Below are positions 42,842 to 53,993 of a stretch of DNA of 64,000 bases, piece after piece. The notes beneath the pieces are model-generated. The model was not told the origin of the DNA. It did not search any database and worked only from the letters and a program-made list of their open reading frames with translations. The position numbers and the translations under genes are program-made. Numbering within the stretch: the stretch's first letter is position 1; each line of letters begins with the position of its first letter. The stretch spans positions 64,454,123 through 64,518,122 of the forward strand of contig OZ022503.1 in the NCBI GenBank assembly GCA_963989385.1, written 5' to 3'. This DNA comes from Ctena decussata (taxonomy: Eukaryota > Mollusca > Bivalvia > Lucinida > Lucinidae).

Positions 42842-45800
42842 TTACCTAATCCCAAAGTCAATCAATTCTCTGTGTCGTACCTGTCGTGCCTCAAATGGAA
42901 TGGGGAAGTATGGGTAAGTCTGATCGAACACTACGTGGAAATCGCCACCTTTAAGTGTATCAGACGTAACACTAACGCTGTCTTTGACGTTACACCTACT
43001 TCGCACGACAGATCCCACAGGATCCGTTGCCTCTGCCTCTAATCTACTATCGCCACCGTGTTCTTCCTTGTTTGCTTTTTGAATCGACGTTACGTCGTCC
43101 GGCTTTACGTTTTCACGTATGAAGTCATATTGGGATACGTCCTCTGACGTACAAATGTTTACTTTTTGGACATTCGGATCACTGTGATCCTCGGATCCAA
43201 CATTGTCACGTGCATTAACAACTGCAGACGACACGTTCTTTTGACGTTGAACGTACTGCTTAATCATGTTAGCAGGATAAGTATTCACGACGCCCTTGAC
43301 GTTAATCTTGTAGTTCATTATATTAACTACTTCGACAACTTCATATGGCCCGTTCCATTGAAGTAACAATTTATTGCACTCATTCGGGAGTAGCAAAAGT
43401 ACTTTGTCTCCGACGTCAAATTTACGCGACCTCGCGCGTTTATCATAATAAGCATTCTGCTTTACGTCCATTTTTCGGACAATATCCTGTGCTAACTTAC
43501 ACGTTCTCTCTAAACGTTCTTTTAGATCAATAACGTACTGATACGTCAATAACGCACGTTGGTCAGTTTCCTCTACAGACCACAATTCCTTTAATATTTG
43601 CATAGGACCCCTAACATTACGCCCATACAACAGTTCAAACGGGGAAAAACCTAATGACTCTTGCGGAACTTCCCTTACTGCGAATAATAATGCTGGGAGA
43701 TACCTGTCCCAGTCATTCGGACGTTCTACGCACATTTCACGTAATATCTGTTTCAATGTATCATGGAATTTCTCCACGGGTCCTTTACCAGTAGATTGAT
43801 AAGGAATAGTTGTCAGATCTTGAAGCGACAACAACCTACTAACCTCTCTCATGACGTCAATCGTGATCTTACTATCATGCTCGATTAGCATTTCACTCGG
43901 TATTCCTAATCTACTGAACATTTCAACTAACGCTTCGGCTACGCGTCCCGTTTCAATGCCGGGTAACGCTACCGCCTCGGGATATCTCGTCGCATAGTCT
44001 ATCATTGTTAAAATATAGCGGGATTTCCTGTCAGAACGAGGTTCTATCGGTCCAACTATATCAACAGCGACTCGTTTAAATGGTGTGTCAATCTGTGGCA
44101 ACTTTCCTAAAGGAACCTTAGTGACACGACCTTTTTGAATAGTCCTTTGACATATGTCACAAGATTTACAAAACCTTGCCACATCACCACAAATTCCAGG
44201 CCAAAAGAACTCAGTTAAAACTCTATCCATAGTTTTCTTTATGCCCAAATGACCTGACATCAAGGTTTCGTGCGCCAATCTTAACACCTTTTCACGAAAA
44301 CCTTCAGGGATAATAAGTTGCAAAGTGACCTTGTTTCCCTTAGTAAACTGCCTATACAATAAATCTTTCTTTCGGATAAACTTAGTTTCACCCCGGTTCA
44401 ATCCACGACTAATAGTCACATTCCCAGATTCCACTCTTTGCCTTATGCTATTCAATTTAGGGTCAACAACTTGGGCCTGCTTCAATGCCTCCTTATCACT
44501 AGCAATAATTTGATCAGGAACCTTAAGTTTCCTATAGACCTCTTCACCTTGCTTAGCTTGTGACCTAGTCACTGCCGCCATTGCAAAATGGGACATATCG
44601 GGAAGTTTTGACCCGTCAATATTTCCAATAACCAGGTCATACAATGTATCTTCCATGCACAATGCCTCAGTTTTTCCTGTGAAAAATGGACAATCTATGT
44701 CAACCATTGCTAAGGGATACCTTTGGGTAGATTCATCAATCAAAGTTACATCAGATTCTCTACCAAGTAACTGATCATTAGAAACCAAGTTTCTACGAAC
44801 GACACACCCAGTACAACCTGTGTCCCTTAAAACTACAACAGTCTTACCATTAACCGTACCCTGCGCTGTTGGTAATCGCGACCTTAAAAAGTAACAGACA
44901 CCTTCCCTATCCACGTTATTATCGATTAATGGACTTTCTTCCTTAGTCTTATAGAGACCTTCAATTTCATGAGACCTATTCATTGTAGTTTTACAAAAGC
45001 TCATTTGATGTCCGCCACCCCGACCACGTCCGTGGGAATAACCCCGACCACGGCCACGATCTGAATTACTACCCTTCGTCTGTACAGTATCGCTCTTACT
45101 CTGTGATCTTTGTGTCTCATCTTTCGGTGCATAACTACTCCCCTTACTTCCGCTATACCCGCTTGCACTTGCACCTACCTCCGCACTATATGCTTGCTTC
45201 CTATCGGGATTCTTAAAACATTTATATGTTAAATGTCCCTTACCACAAATACTACATTTTATCTCTGGCTTCGCACTCGGCTTATTATCAGATCTACTCT
45301 GAGTTACGCCCTTACTATCACGCTGCCCCTTATTAACACAAGCGTAGACACCGCCACGTGCTTCTGCAAATAAATCTGCTTCCCTAGCCATCTCACCTAG
45401 ATTCGTGAATGTTTTCGGTTTCAAATGAACATACAGTTCTTTACTACACGATTCTAAAAACTGATCTCTAGCGAAAAAATCGCAAACAGATTCATAAGAC
45501 TGGTCTACCTTCGCCATTTTCAACCATTTATTAAGATACGACCTAAGTCTACTACTAAACTGAATAAACGTTTCGGACTTTTCAGGCCTATCATAGCGAA
45601 ATTTCTTCCTAAATCCGCGTTCAGTCATATCAAAATTCTTTAACAACGCATCTTTCAACTTGTCATAATCTGCTGCATCATCTACAGACAATCTATCATA
45701 AACATCAAGCGCGCGACCTTTAAGTAATGCGCTTAAATATGCAGCCCAAACGTTTTTATCCCATTTATTCGCCGTCGCGTATTTCTCAAACCTTGATAAG

Positions 45801-46402
45801 TAACTATCCATTTTGTCCTTACTTTCATCAAAATACGGTAACTTGGGATCTCGCGCATGCGCTAACTTTTCAGACTTCTGTTTTTCTAATTCAACCCTAA
45901 ACGTTACCTTCTGCAAATCTATCTGATTCTTTAACTCGCGTTGCTGCAATTCAAAACTATACTTCAACTTTTCTAACTCGACCTCGCTCGACAACTTTGC
46001 TTCCTTATCGCTTTCGACTTGAGACAACCTAGCTTCCCTATCTTTCTCGGCTTGCCGCTCTATACTTTCAATCCGCGCCATCTCGATTTCCCTATCCGCC
46101 GCAATCTTAGCTTCTTCCGTCGCGATCCTAGCCAATTCAATTTCCCTATCTTTTTCGGCTTGCGCGATCCTAGCTAACTCAATTTCCCGGTCTTTATCGG
46201 CCTGCGCGATCCTAGCTAACTCAATTTCCCGGTCTTTATCGGCCTGCGCAAGCTTTTCTTTCTCCGCCGCGATCTTCTCTTTATCAAGTTCCCTTACCGC
46301 GTGCCTTTCTGCCCTTTCAGTCTCTTGCTGTTGCTTTACAAATTCCTGCAATGCCTGCCCTTCATAACCTAACTCCCTTCCCGTCTTAACTAACTGATCC
46401 AT
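42842..46402 (-). CDS. Gag-protease-integrase polyprotein
   Basis: Start chosen at the ATG at 46402; the frame is open seven codons further upstream but begins there with GTG. The product is 1,186 residues. Residues about 50-180 are a charged coiled coil with 15-residue tandem repeats (ADKDREIELARIAQ). A Gag domain follows (about 190-350), then a zinc knuckle C383-x2-C386-x3-H390-x4-C395 and RGRGRG repeats. The aspartic protease site is RDTGC (D527). The integrase has an H2C2 finger (H711, H718, C748, C751), then AVDIVGP (D781), LIEHDSK (E841 at the second Asp position) and GPVEKFHD (E877). The C-terminus resembles a Gypsy integrase tail and then an acidic extension. The frame is unbroken. 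RT and RNase H are absent. The D-to-E change at position 841 may impair catalysis. Confidence 0.9.
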   Translation of the reverse strand: MDQLVKTGRELGYEGQALQEFVKQQQETERAERHAVRELDKEKIAAEKEKLAQADKDREIELARIAQADKDREIELARIAQAEKDREIELARIATEEAKIAADREIEMARIESIERQAEKDREARLSQVESDKEAKLSSEVELEKLKYSFELQQRELKNQIDLQKVTFRVELEKQKSEKLAHARDPKLPYFDESKDKMDSYLSRFEKYATANKWDKNVWAAYLSALLKGRALDVYDRLSVDDAADYDKLKDALLKNFDMTERGFRKKFRYDRPEKSETFIQFSSRLRSYLNKWLKMAKVDQSYESVCDFFARDQFLESCSKELYVHLKPKTFTNLGEMAREADLFAEARGGVYACVNKGQRDSKGVTQSRSDNKPSAKPEIKCSICGKGHLTYKCFKNPDRKQAYSAEVGASASGYSGSKGSSYAPKDETQRSQSKSDTVQTKGSNSDRGRGRGYSHGRGRGGGHQMSFCKTTMNRSHEIEGLYKTKEESPLIDNNVDREGVCYFLRSRLPTAQGTVNGKTVVVLRDTGCTGCVVRRNLVSNDQLLGRESDVTLIDESTQRYPLAMVDIDCPFFTGKTEALCMEDTLYDLVIGNIDGSKLPDMSHFAMAAVTRSQAKQGEEVYRKLKVPDQIIASDKEALKQAQVVDPKLNSIRQRVESGNVTISRGLNRGETKFIRKKDLLYRQFTKGNKVTLQLIIPEGFREKVLRLAHETLMSGHLGIKKTMDRVLTEFFWPGICGDVARFCKSCDICQRTIQKGRVTKVPLGKLPQIDTPFKRVAVDIVGPIEPRSDRKSRYILTMIDYATRYPEAVALPGIETGRVAEALVEMFSRLGIPSEMLIEHDSKITIDVMREVSRLLSLQDLTTIPYQSTGKGPVEKFHDTLKQILREMCVERPNDWDRYLPALLFAVREVPQESLGFSPFELLYGRNVRGPMQILKELWSVEETDQRALLTYQYVIDLKERLERTCKLAQDIVRKMDVKQNAYYDKRARSRKFDVGDKVLLLLPNECNKLLLQWNGPYEVVEVVNIMNYKINVKGVVNTYPANMIKQYVQRQKNVSSAVVNARDNVGSEDHSDPNVQKVNICTSEDVSQYDFIRENVKPDDVTSIQKANKEEHGGDSRLEAEATDPVGSVVRSRCNVKDSVSVTSDTLKGGDFHVVFDQTYPYFPIPFEARQVRHRELIDFGIR

Positions 46403-46423
46403 GACGCTTAACGTAATGCTCAC

Positions 46424-47324
46424 GTTAACTTATCTGAAACCGATGTTCACTTATAGTCACACACGTTAACTAAAACGTTAACAATAATAATAACGAACTA
46501 ATCCAACTAAAACGTTGATTAATTAGTATACTCGCGATCTGGACGTAGCCATTAAAGTTACGTTCATAACAGACCGGAAATGACGTCATAAACTGACGTT
46601 GACTTTGCCGAGAATTACTTTTCACTTTCAAATGACACAATTAGATGACGTAAATAACCCACATTACAATTACGCCCAACTTGATCTAGCGTATCGGATA
46701 TACAAACGTAACGTATGTAACGCAACGTATTAACACTGACACGACAACTGTAGGTCCTACATTACAAAACCTTATAAGATACCAACGGTAAATCAAAATT
46801 AAGATTCTGCTATTAGGTTTAATTCATTGTAACGATACTATATAACGTTACGAGTGACCTACGTTACTAAATCAGGACATAAAATGGACCTCAGTAACGG
46901 TTACGACACCACGTACAAACGTTTGAATTAATGAACTAACAGATTGTCATGCAACAGCAGTGCCAAGGTACTCAAACGGACCTTAAATCTAAATATGTAT
47001 CATCCGTGCCAAGACAATTCAGGTCTATATACCTCAGTTTCCCCACTCAGATATGCAACCTGTTACATTTTATCACAAAATAATGCATGGGCTATCGCAC
47101 TTCATCACGTAGGGAATAAGGATAGTTGACCTTAATTGAGTGTAGGTTACATTTACTAAGAATTTAGTGGCAAAATTGCTCCCCTAAAATTCACAGCCTT
47201 ACGTTACCTTAGAAAAGAACAATCAGAAAGTCAATAATAATAAAAAAAAATGTCTGACAAAATTGTGCCTAGATTCTGTATATATTGTCAATGTCTTACA
47301 CTGGCAGATATTAACCGGAAGTCA
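46424..47324 (-). other. LTR element leader region
   Basis: About 900 bp between the primer site and the polyprotein start. Rich in AACGTTA motifs and without an open frame of note. It probably holds the packaging signal of the element (inference from position). Confidence 0.5.
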
Positions 47325-47343
47325 AATCCCACTTCTGACACCA
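47325..47343 (-). promoter_or_regulatory. Primer binding site, tRNA-Leu type
   Basis: On the plus strand AATCCCACTTCTGACACCA abuts the 5' LTR. It equals the 3' end of a typical animal tRNA-Leu including CCA, so the element strand is complementary to that tRNA. Confidence 0.85.
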
Positions 47344-48480
47344 TGTTACGCAGAAGGTTTTACACTCGGTCGACACGGGTGTAGAGCCTTATGCGTCGCC
47401 AGGACGGCGGAGGGTGACTTCCGGTTAAAGGGTTATCTACTAGTGTAATACACTAACAAGGAAACTCTAACAACGTTAGAATTTTTTTTAAGTTTATATA
47501 TAATGTAAATTTTATATACAACAATACAATTTACAACTGTCACAATTACAATAATATACAACACATATTAGTTCATGTCGCTGGCCCAAGTAAGGTGTTT
47601 GTTTCAAATCTGTAATCGATTTGCGTACAATACGCAAATAGATTACCGTCTGACGTCAACACCGTACTCGGCTCAGCGCCATGAACTAAAGGAAAACACA
47701 AAGAACAAAAAAACGTTAGTTTGAGCTCATACAAAAAAACAAGGCCTTATGTTGGTAGACTTCACTTCGTCGTTCCCTGGATCATGTCATGGGCCAGTCC
47801 ATATATCCTGAGGAACACCAACTTATAATTACACGTGCACGATTATATACTGGTCGCTCCCTGGATCGTACCAGGGACCAGTCTATATATATTAACACAC
47901 CTTAGTGGACGAACACTGTCCCACACTTGATGTGACCTTCAGATCTTATCACAGAATCTGGCAAAACTGAGCTAACCACTTCCGCCTACATTTTGTGCTT
48001 CCCGCCTCTGCTTGGGAACCTTGCACAAACGGCGTTGTAACTGCCTCTACCCGGGTTGGTATTAACCTGGAGACGTAAATCGAATCTCCAGGTGAGACGT
48101 GGCTCTAAGCCCTAACAGCTGACTGCCGGACTTGATGTGCCCTTCTAGGTCTTAACACAGAATCTGGGCACACAACAATATAACATCCATCAAGAATTAA
48201 ACAGCCACGTCTAACTTTTCATTAAAAGATAGGCGTATAAATACTATGCGTCTCACATTAAAATCATGCAAAGCGCTTTCCACAATCAAAAGACTCGTGC
48301 AGGTATTCACCTTAAAATCATGCAATATGCTGTCCACGAGAGGTATTCACAAACAACCCATGCATAACGTAGTCACAATTTCCGTAAACGTTTTATTACC
48401 ACAGTTGCCCTAAAAACTGTAGCTCTACTGATTAAAATAATCTCGACGACATAGTGGACGATTAGATCCATTTCGTAACA
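47344..48480 (-). repeat. 5' LTR
   Basis: 1,137 bp, nearly identical to 41521-42656. It would drive transcription towards lower coordinates. Confidence 0.93.
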
Positions 48481-48485
48481 AATAT

Positions 48486-49804
48486 GTCAATGCCCTTAAC
48501 ATTACAATTTGAAGTATACTGTGTTTAATCACGTATAAAACACACCTCATGAATCCCTAAAAGTAATAACTGAGAGAAGTGTTGCTAGGTCCAAGTACAC
48601 AATATATCATAAAAACACCCAGACTTGTATGTGTTATTGTTTTTAATGCGACAGTGGGAAAAACCTGATTAAAGGTATGATAATGAAATATTTTAAATGT
48701 TACTGTTATTTACGTTACTACTAGTAATAGCTTATCATAGAAAATAAACCAGAATAAAGTTTTTTCTTTTATCCTTTTATATTAAAAGATTCTTTTATGA
48801 AGAAACTGCTACCAACGAAAATAAAGTGATTCTATCTTGAAATTGTATGAGTTGAACAAAAATAACCCTTGGTAACGTATATAATCGATCATTATGGCCG
48901 ACTAGAATGCGTTCAAAATATTGTGGAACTGTTCCTTGCTGTTAAGATAGGCTGTCATAATTAATATTACCTTTTACTGTCGTTTTCTAAATCTTACAGT
49001 GTAGTTTAAGCACTTGAATTATACAGAAAGTGATAATTGTAATATGGAACATTTAAAGGGGGTGCTGTGTTCAACATCCTATTACTCCCGAAGTATACAA
49101 GATAAGATAATAAATTTTGCAGATCTAATAGGACCAATAAAGTGTCTTTAATAAAGTTAGAAACATATGGTCTAATATTAAAGAAACAACTTACAAAAAG
49201 AAAGTATTTTGGATGGAAATAGCAATTTTAATGGAATGTAAAGACAAATGTCACGTATATTACACCTGGTAGGCTAAAGTGACCTTTCAAACATCCTAAC
49301 TTTTAGCTACTGGATTGTTCTATTAGGCTCTACTATAATTTTAAACATGGGAAAGTGACTTCTATTTTTTATAATTTTTGATAATTTTTATTTTATGTTT
49401 ATTTTTTTAATGGGTAACGTTTGTAACAGGCTGTTACAGCTTAACGCCCCACTCGCCAGAGGGCTAACATGCTGCAAAATACTTCTAAGATGCTGGGCTT
49501 TAAGAAAAGTATGGTCTACAAAACTCCCCCTTTGGGGGGGGGGGAGGGGGTAGGTAAACCATATTTGGCTCATGGCCTAATAGTGAAGATGAATCTGAAC
49601 TAAAGTGTAATCAAAGCTGACTACTTAGCCTTGGTTGCAGATAAGCTAAACTCGTTTACAACCAGGTCAGCCTCAAGGCAGAGGGTAAAGGGTCATTCGC
49701 CTCGAGCGGCCGCTTTTATTTTTCATTTCATTTGGCTTCTGGTGTAACTATAATCTTTATTCGAGCAGAGAATCTCATAGAATGGTAGTTTCTTCGGCTG
49801 CGAG

Positions 49805-49884
<80 letters not shown>

Positions 49885-50014
49885 AAATCTTAGGCAAAGC
49901 GACACTAATTCAGGCAGCAGTCGTTTCATCAACTTTAGTATGACGTTTGTTCTCGCTTGTTGCAAACGCCATTATATGTTATGCTGTTTCATTAGAGCTA
50001 CTCAAAATATATGC
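48486..50014. other. Intergenic DNA with microsatellite, no gene recognised
   Basis: A repeat segment at about 49420-49545 is the inverted relative of 38365-38475. A G-run lies at about 49534-49543. A long (GA)n microsatellite spans about 49806-49885 and creates an artificial serine/leucine frame. Confidence 0.5.
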
Positions 50015-50016
50015 TA

Positions 50017-50956
50017 CGAGGGTCATCCAAGAAGTCTTGCAAACGCCGTCATAACTTTTTATTAATTGAAGTAGGGTAATCAAATTACACCACAACTAGC
50101 TCACGAATAGTATACACATATCTGCTAAAAATCATACATGTGACTTTCCTTTCTTATAAGTGGGAGAATTTGAATGCAAAGATGTAAGCTGTGAACTTGC
50201 ACACACGCGACGTCTTTTACAAGAGGTGAGGGTAGATATTCCTACATATATTTTTATATATCTTTCAAATTTCAATAATTCGTGTTCTAAAAAGATTGTC
50301 TTATATTTAAGAACCCAAATAAGAGAAAGTTATCACTTCATATTACCAAACAAATATGGTTGCTAGGTAACAAAAGAATTTTACAAAATTAGAGCAATTT
50401 TCTAGTTTTGGACGTTTTCCTCAGGTTTTTGAAGGCTGCAAACGATATTTAACAAGGCCTGAATCTTACATTTTCTTAAATATCTTCAGTTCAGTATCTC
50501 GATAACAAATATATGGCAGTTTAGGAAACACCTCATCTGCTGTGAACGCATCTTCTTGAGATACTTATTTTATATGGTATTGTAGCTTCCGTAAAAAAAC
50601 CCCGGTGATCTTTCTTTGAACAATAATGATATCTTTAATGATGGCAACATCTTAACTTTGGTATCATGTACTTCCTGCAGTATTGTTTTTCGTATCTCCC
50701 AAGCAAACTTCAGGTATTTACAAGCATTTTGAACTAGGTAAGAGATCTTAAACAGACAGCTGGAAGCCACCGCCGACTTCTAATGTAAATATTCTTCAGT
50801 TGCTTAGCAACAGCATTTATAAGATCATGATGTTTCATGAAATTGTTGACTGGAAAGAAGGAAAGATGCAACTGAGAAATGTGAACTGCTTGACTCGCTT
50901 GAAATTATCATTTGCCCGAAACTGGGCCGTTTGCAAGACTTATTGGTTGACCCTCG
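50017..50956. mobile_element. Tc1/mariner-like non-autonomous element
   Basis: The left end CGAGGGTCATCCAAGAAGTC and the right end, inverted, CGAGGGTCAACCAATAAGTC continue to match through TTGCAAACG, about 27 of the first 32 bases. TA dinucleotides flank both ends (50015-50016 and 50957-50958), as expected for this superfamily. The interior of about 880 bp has no transposase frame. Confidence 0.75.
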
Positions 50957-50958
50957 TA

Positions 50959-51813
50959 TTTATTGACAATTCTTAATTTATTCATATTTGTTTTTTATGG
51001 TAACCAAATGTAAAAGCTGCCACTAATGACAACATCATCTTTCTTAAAGCCAAACAAGACAAATTTATTCCTTGACCGGAAGATTTGTAGACTATCGATA
51101 AGACATGCAAAGTTCAGCTGTTAGCTTGTGAAATACAACAGATCATAATTACTATCAATCTTGGTCGAGGATTTCTAGAATTTATAGAAATGTGCGGATT
51201 CCACTCTCTCCAAAATAACATCTGCAAGACCTGCTCATATTATAAAAGTCTAAATTGCTTCCTTGTACTTTTATTTGAAAATAAAAAAATGTTATAACAT
51301 AAGATTTCTTGGAAATTGTCTACAAGATATTGGTAGAAATGTTGGTATATAAAGCCAATTAAATGAGAACTTGAAGGTTCCACTTGGGGAACGTCGATAG
51401 GAAAATTGAACTGAACTGAACTTGAATGTTTTAAGTACTTGGCCTTTGATGACATTACAGCAGCTTCAAAAGTCTTCTCCTCCAAAGCCACTAAGCCAGT
51501 TGAAACGAGATTTCATATGGAACTTCACTGGGTCGCAGAAATAAAAGTCTAGTAAAAGATTATAGTCACGTGAACATGATGGCCCCATGTCTGTCTGTAG
51601 TAAAAACCTGTAAAAATCTTCTAATGAACCATATTGATACCTTCCATGCAAAAGTATGGATTCATATACTATTAGTTTGTTCAAAGGAAGAATCAAGATC
51701 GACCTTTGACTTTGTTACAGAAAGACCATATTTGCTTCCTTGTAAAAATGCTTCAACATTATATTTTACTGACACAATTGAAGTCCATTATATGAAAGTT
51801 GGTATATATACAT
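50959..51813. other. Intergenic DNA, no gene recognised
   Basis: Chance open frames of up to 83 codons only. Confidence 0.45.
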
Positions 51814-52054
51814 GAGCCATGACATGACAAAACAAACAAGGTGGTGTATGCGCCCAGCGCAGACTCGGATCAGCCTCGGCAAACGCCAAGTCTGACAGAG
51901 TCTTTGCTGCCCGCATAGAGGTAGCTTAAACCCTTAGCTGTAATTGAAGCGCACAGCTTAGGCTCTGATCAGACTGGGCGGAAGTTCAGGCTGATCTGAG
52001 TCTTCGCTGGGTGCACATGTATGCCATTTTGTTTGTTTTGTCGTGTCACGGCTC
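51814..52054. repeat. Foldback element, copy 4
   Basis: Starts GAGCCATGACATGACAAAAC and ends GTCGTGTCACGGCTC, flanked by ACAT on both sides, a 4 bp target duplication. More diverged than the copies at 11.6-15 kb. Confidence 0.85.
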
Positions 52055-53751
52055 ACATGTAGTAAACTAAATAAGTATATGCAGATATTTTCTGTAGTAA
52101 CGGAGATCAGTCATTCTTTGACCTTTGTCCAAGGTCACTCATGTCAACAGTTTCAGATATTTTCGACTCCAAGCACGGTGGGTAACCTCGATAAACGGAG
52201 CCACTGGTTCCGCACTTTAAATCTTATCCGCGTCATGTGCGGCTCTGAAGTTGTAGCTGGAAAAAGTGTGACGGCAAGAGGTAGGTCTGGTGTTTCTCGA
52301 TTTTTATCTGTTGTTTCAGGGATTAAATGCTATTAGATTGCCATGTCATTTGACTGACGCTACGTGCAGAGATGGGTGTGTGAATGTCACTTGCCTTTCT
52401 CTGAAAATATTTGTTTCGGGGCGAGTCTAATCATTCAGCGGCATGGAGTGCTAGAAAGGTCCGTACATTTTCCCATAAACGGACGAGCTATCTGGACCCC
52501 AAAGTCACATTAACGTGTTTGATCGGTAAATATAGTTCCCCAATTACGCCGCTGAGTTTTCTTCAGGAAACTGCGTTAAACTGCAGGAGGTCTGTACCAA
52601 AAGGGCGTGGCTCCGTTTATGTAGTGTGGGATGCGACTCTGAAGTTGTGGAGCCAGTTTCATCTAGACCACAATGGCTCATTCTTGCCCCGCACTTCGAG
52701 ACAAAACCTACTTTCAAAGTCAGTCACGTGCTTTCCTTAAATACTTTTTAGCCAATTTTGGCAGTGAGATATTTCACGAATGTCGTCCACTGATGTGAGA
52801 GAAAACAGAAGTTACGTGCTAATAAGGTGACTAAAATTAAAATCTTAAAGAGTTCCTTCAAGAGCAGAGAACACCCACTTTGAAAAATAGAACAGCTTTT
52901 GGAGCTTAGAATAGACTTCTTTATCGGGAGAGATCCTAAATCAAAAGCGGTCTACTCTACCAGGAAAGAGTAGAGTCCGGCGGGGAAAGGGATGGGGCTG
53001 GGTTTGCGCATGGGAGGGGAAAACTGAAAATGGCAAAATGAAAGTCTGAAAGAGTTCCTTCAAGAGCAGAGATTGCATTCAGAAGAAGGAACAGACTACG
53101 TAGTTTCGGCTAATAAAGCCTCAAAGTCGCTATGGAAGTCTATCCTTTCAATTTAAAGTTTTTCGACACTTGGAATGGCAAACAAAGTGGTGACTTAAGG
53201 AGAAACAAGTAATGATGAAGTGACACAGTTTCTATAAAAGTATGCAATGTTTATTGCAATCTGATTTTTTCTGTATATGTTGATAGTTGATTAACGTGAT
53301 TCAGTTGGTCTAGACTATCAATAATAGTGCTTAGTTGTGCAGACAAAACTAACAAGCTGGTAAAGTTCGGTCCAGTGAAAGTCCAGACCAGCATATTAGT
53401 ACAGTAAGATCAGGGCACTATCGAAGTGGACTGTCATAGTGTCCAAACTAAATGCGTTTACAGTTATCAGCTGGAACAGTTTATGTCTCAGTTTCCGCAT
53501 TTCATCTGGGACAGACTTGATAAATGAGCAAGCAATAGCAAGATCTCAGAAGTCAGACCAAATATTTTAATTTTGTCGCTAGAGCATGACATTGCTGATT
53601 TATGTCAGCCTTTTAATGGCATTGTGTTGTTTTTGTCTGACAAGGATTTTTTTAGTTTACTAGAGTTTGTGAAAGAAACCATCGACTTTGCCCGTAACTG
53701 GGTTAAAGATTCAACTTTTAGGACAACTGTGTTCTAAAACAAATAGGGCAT
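52055..53751. other. Intergenic DNA with short repeats
   Basis: A direct repeat AAAGAGTTCCTTCAAGAGCAG occurs near 52847 and 53047. The segment about 53500-53660 has a diverged copy at about 58390-58540 (shared GTCAGACCAAATA and GCATGACAT). Open frames of about 100 codons at 52043-52740 have no recognisable domain. Confidence 0.45.
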
Positions 53752-53993
53752 TATATAGAGGATCTTACATGAGTGCTCATGTATTATTGAACTTATTTAA
53801 CGAGTCGGGAAAATAGATAAGATGCCAGGCTATGTCGAGCATCTTATCGGTTTCCCCGAACGGGTTTACTAATTAAATTTAATAATACAGGAGCACGAAT
53901 GCAAGATTATATTTATCAAATGACACTAAAATCGCATTTGAGCAGCAACTTTGGCACTGAAATGTCATGATTTCGCCATCAGAAAGCCGACTT
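53752..53993 (+). repeat. Left part of a dispersed element, split by copy 4 of the AGCTCACC family
   Basis: TATAGAGGATCTTACATGAG ... GATAAGATGC ... GAGCATCTTATCG ... ATTTCGCCATCAGAAA matches 60209-60440. The second half of the same element resumes at 55978. Confidence 0.75.

Larger units (their letters stand above)
41521..48480 (-). mobile_element. Ty3/Gypsy-type LTR retrotransposon without reverse transcriptase
   Basis: Two LTRs of about 1,136 bp begin TGTTACG and end CGTAACA. AATAT is present on both sides (41516-41520 and 48481-48485), a 5 bp target duplication. The internal region has a tRNA-Leu primer site, a purine tract and a single Gag-protease-integrase frame on the minus strand. 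No RT or RNase H is present. The protease-to-integrase order matches the Gmr1-like Gypsy group, in which integrase precedes RT; here the RT part that should follow is missing. Confidence 0.93.

Noticed and set aside
46403..46423. Gag start at 46423
   Set aside because: The codon there is GTG; the first ATG in frame is at 46402.
49723..49965. 80-codon minus-strand frame rich in SLSLSL
   Set aside because: Produced by the (GA)n microsatellite at about 49806-49885.
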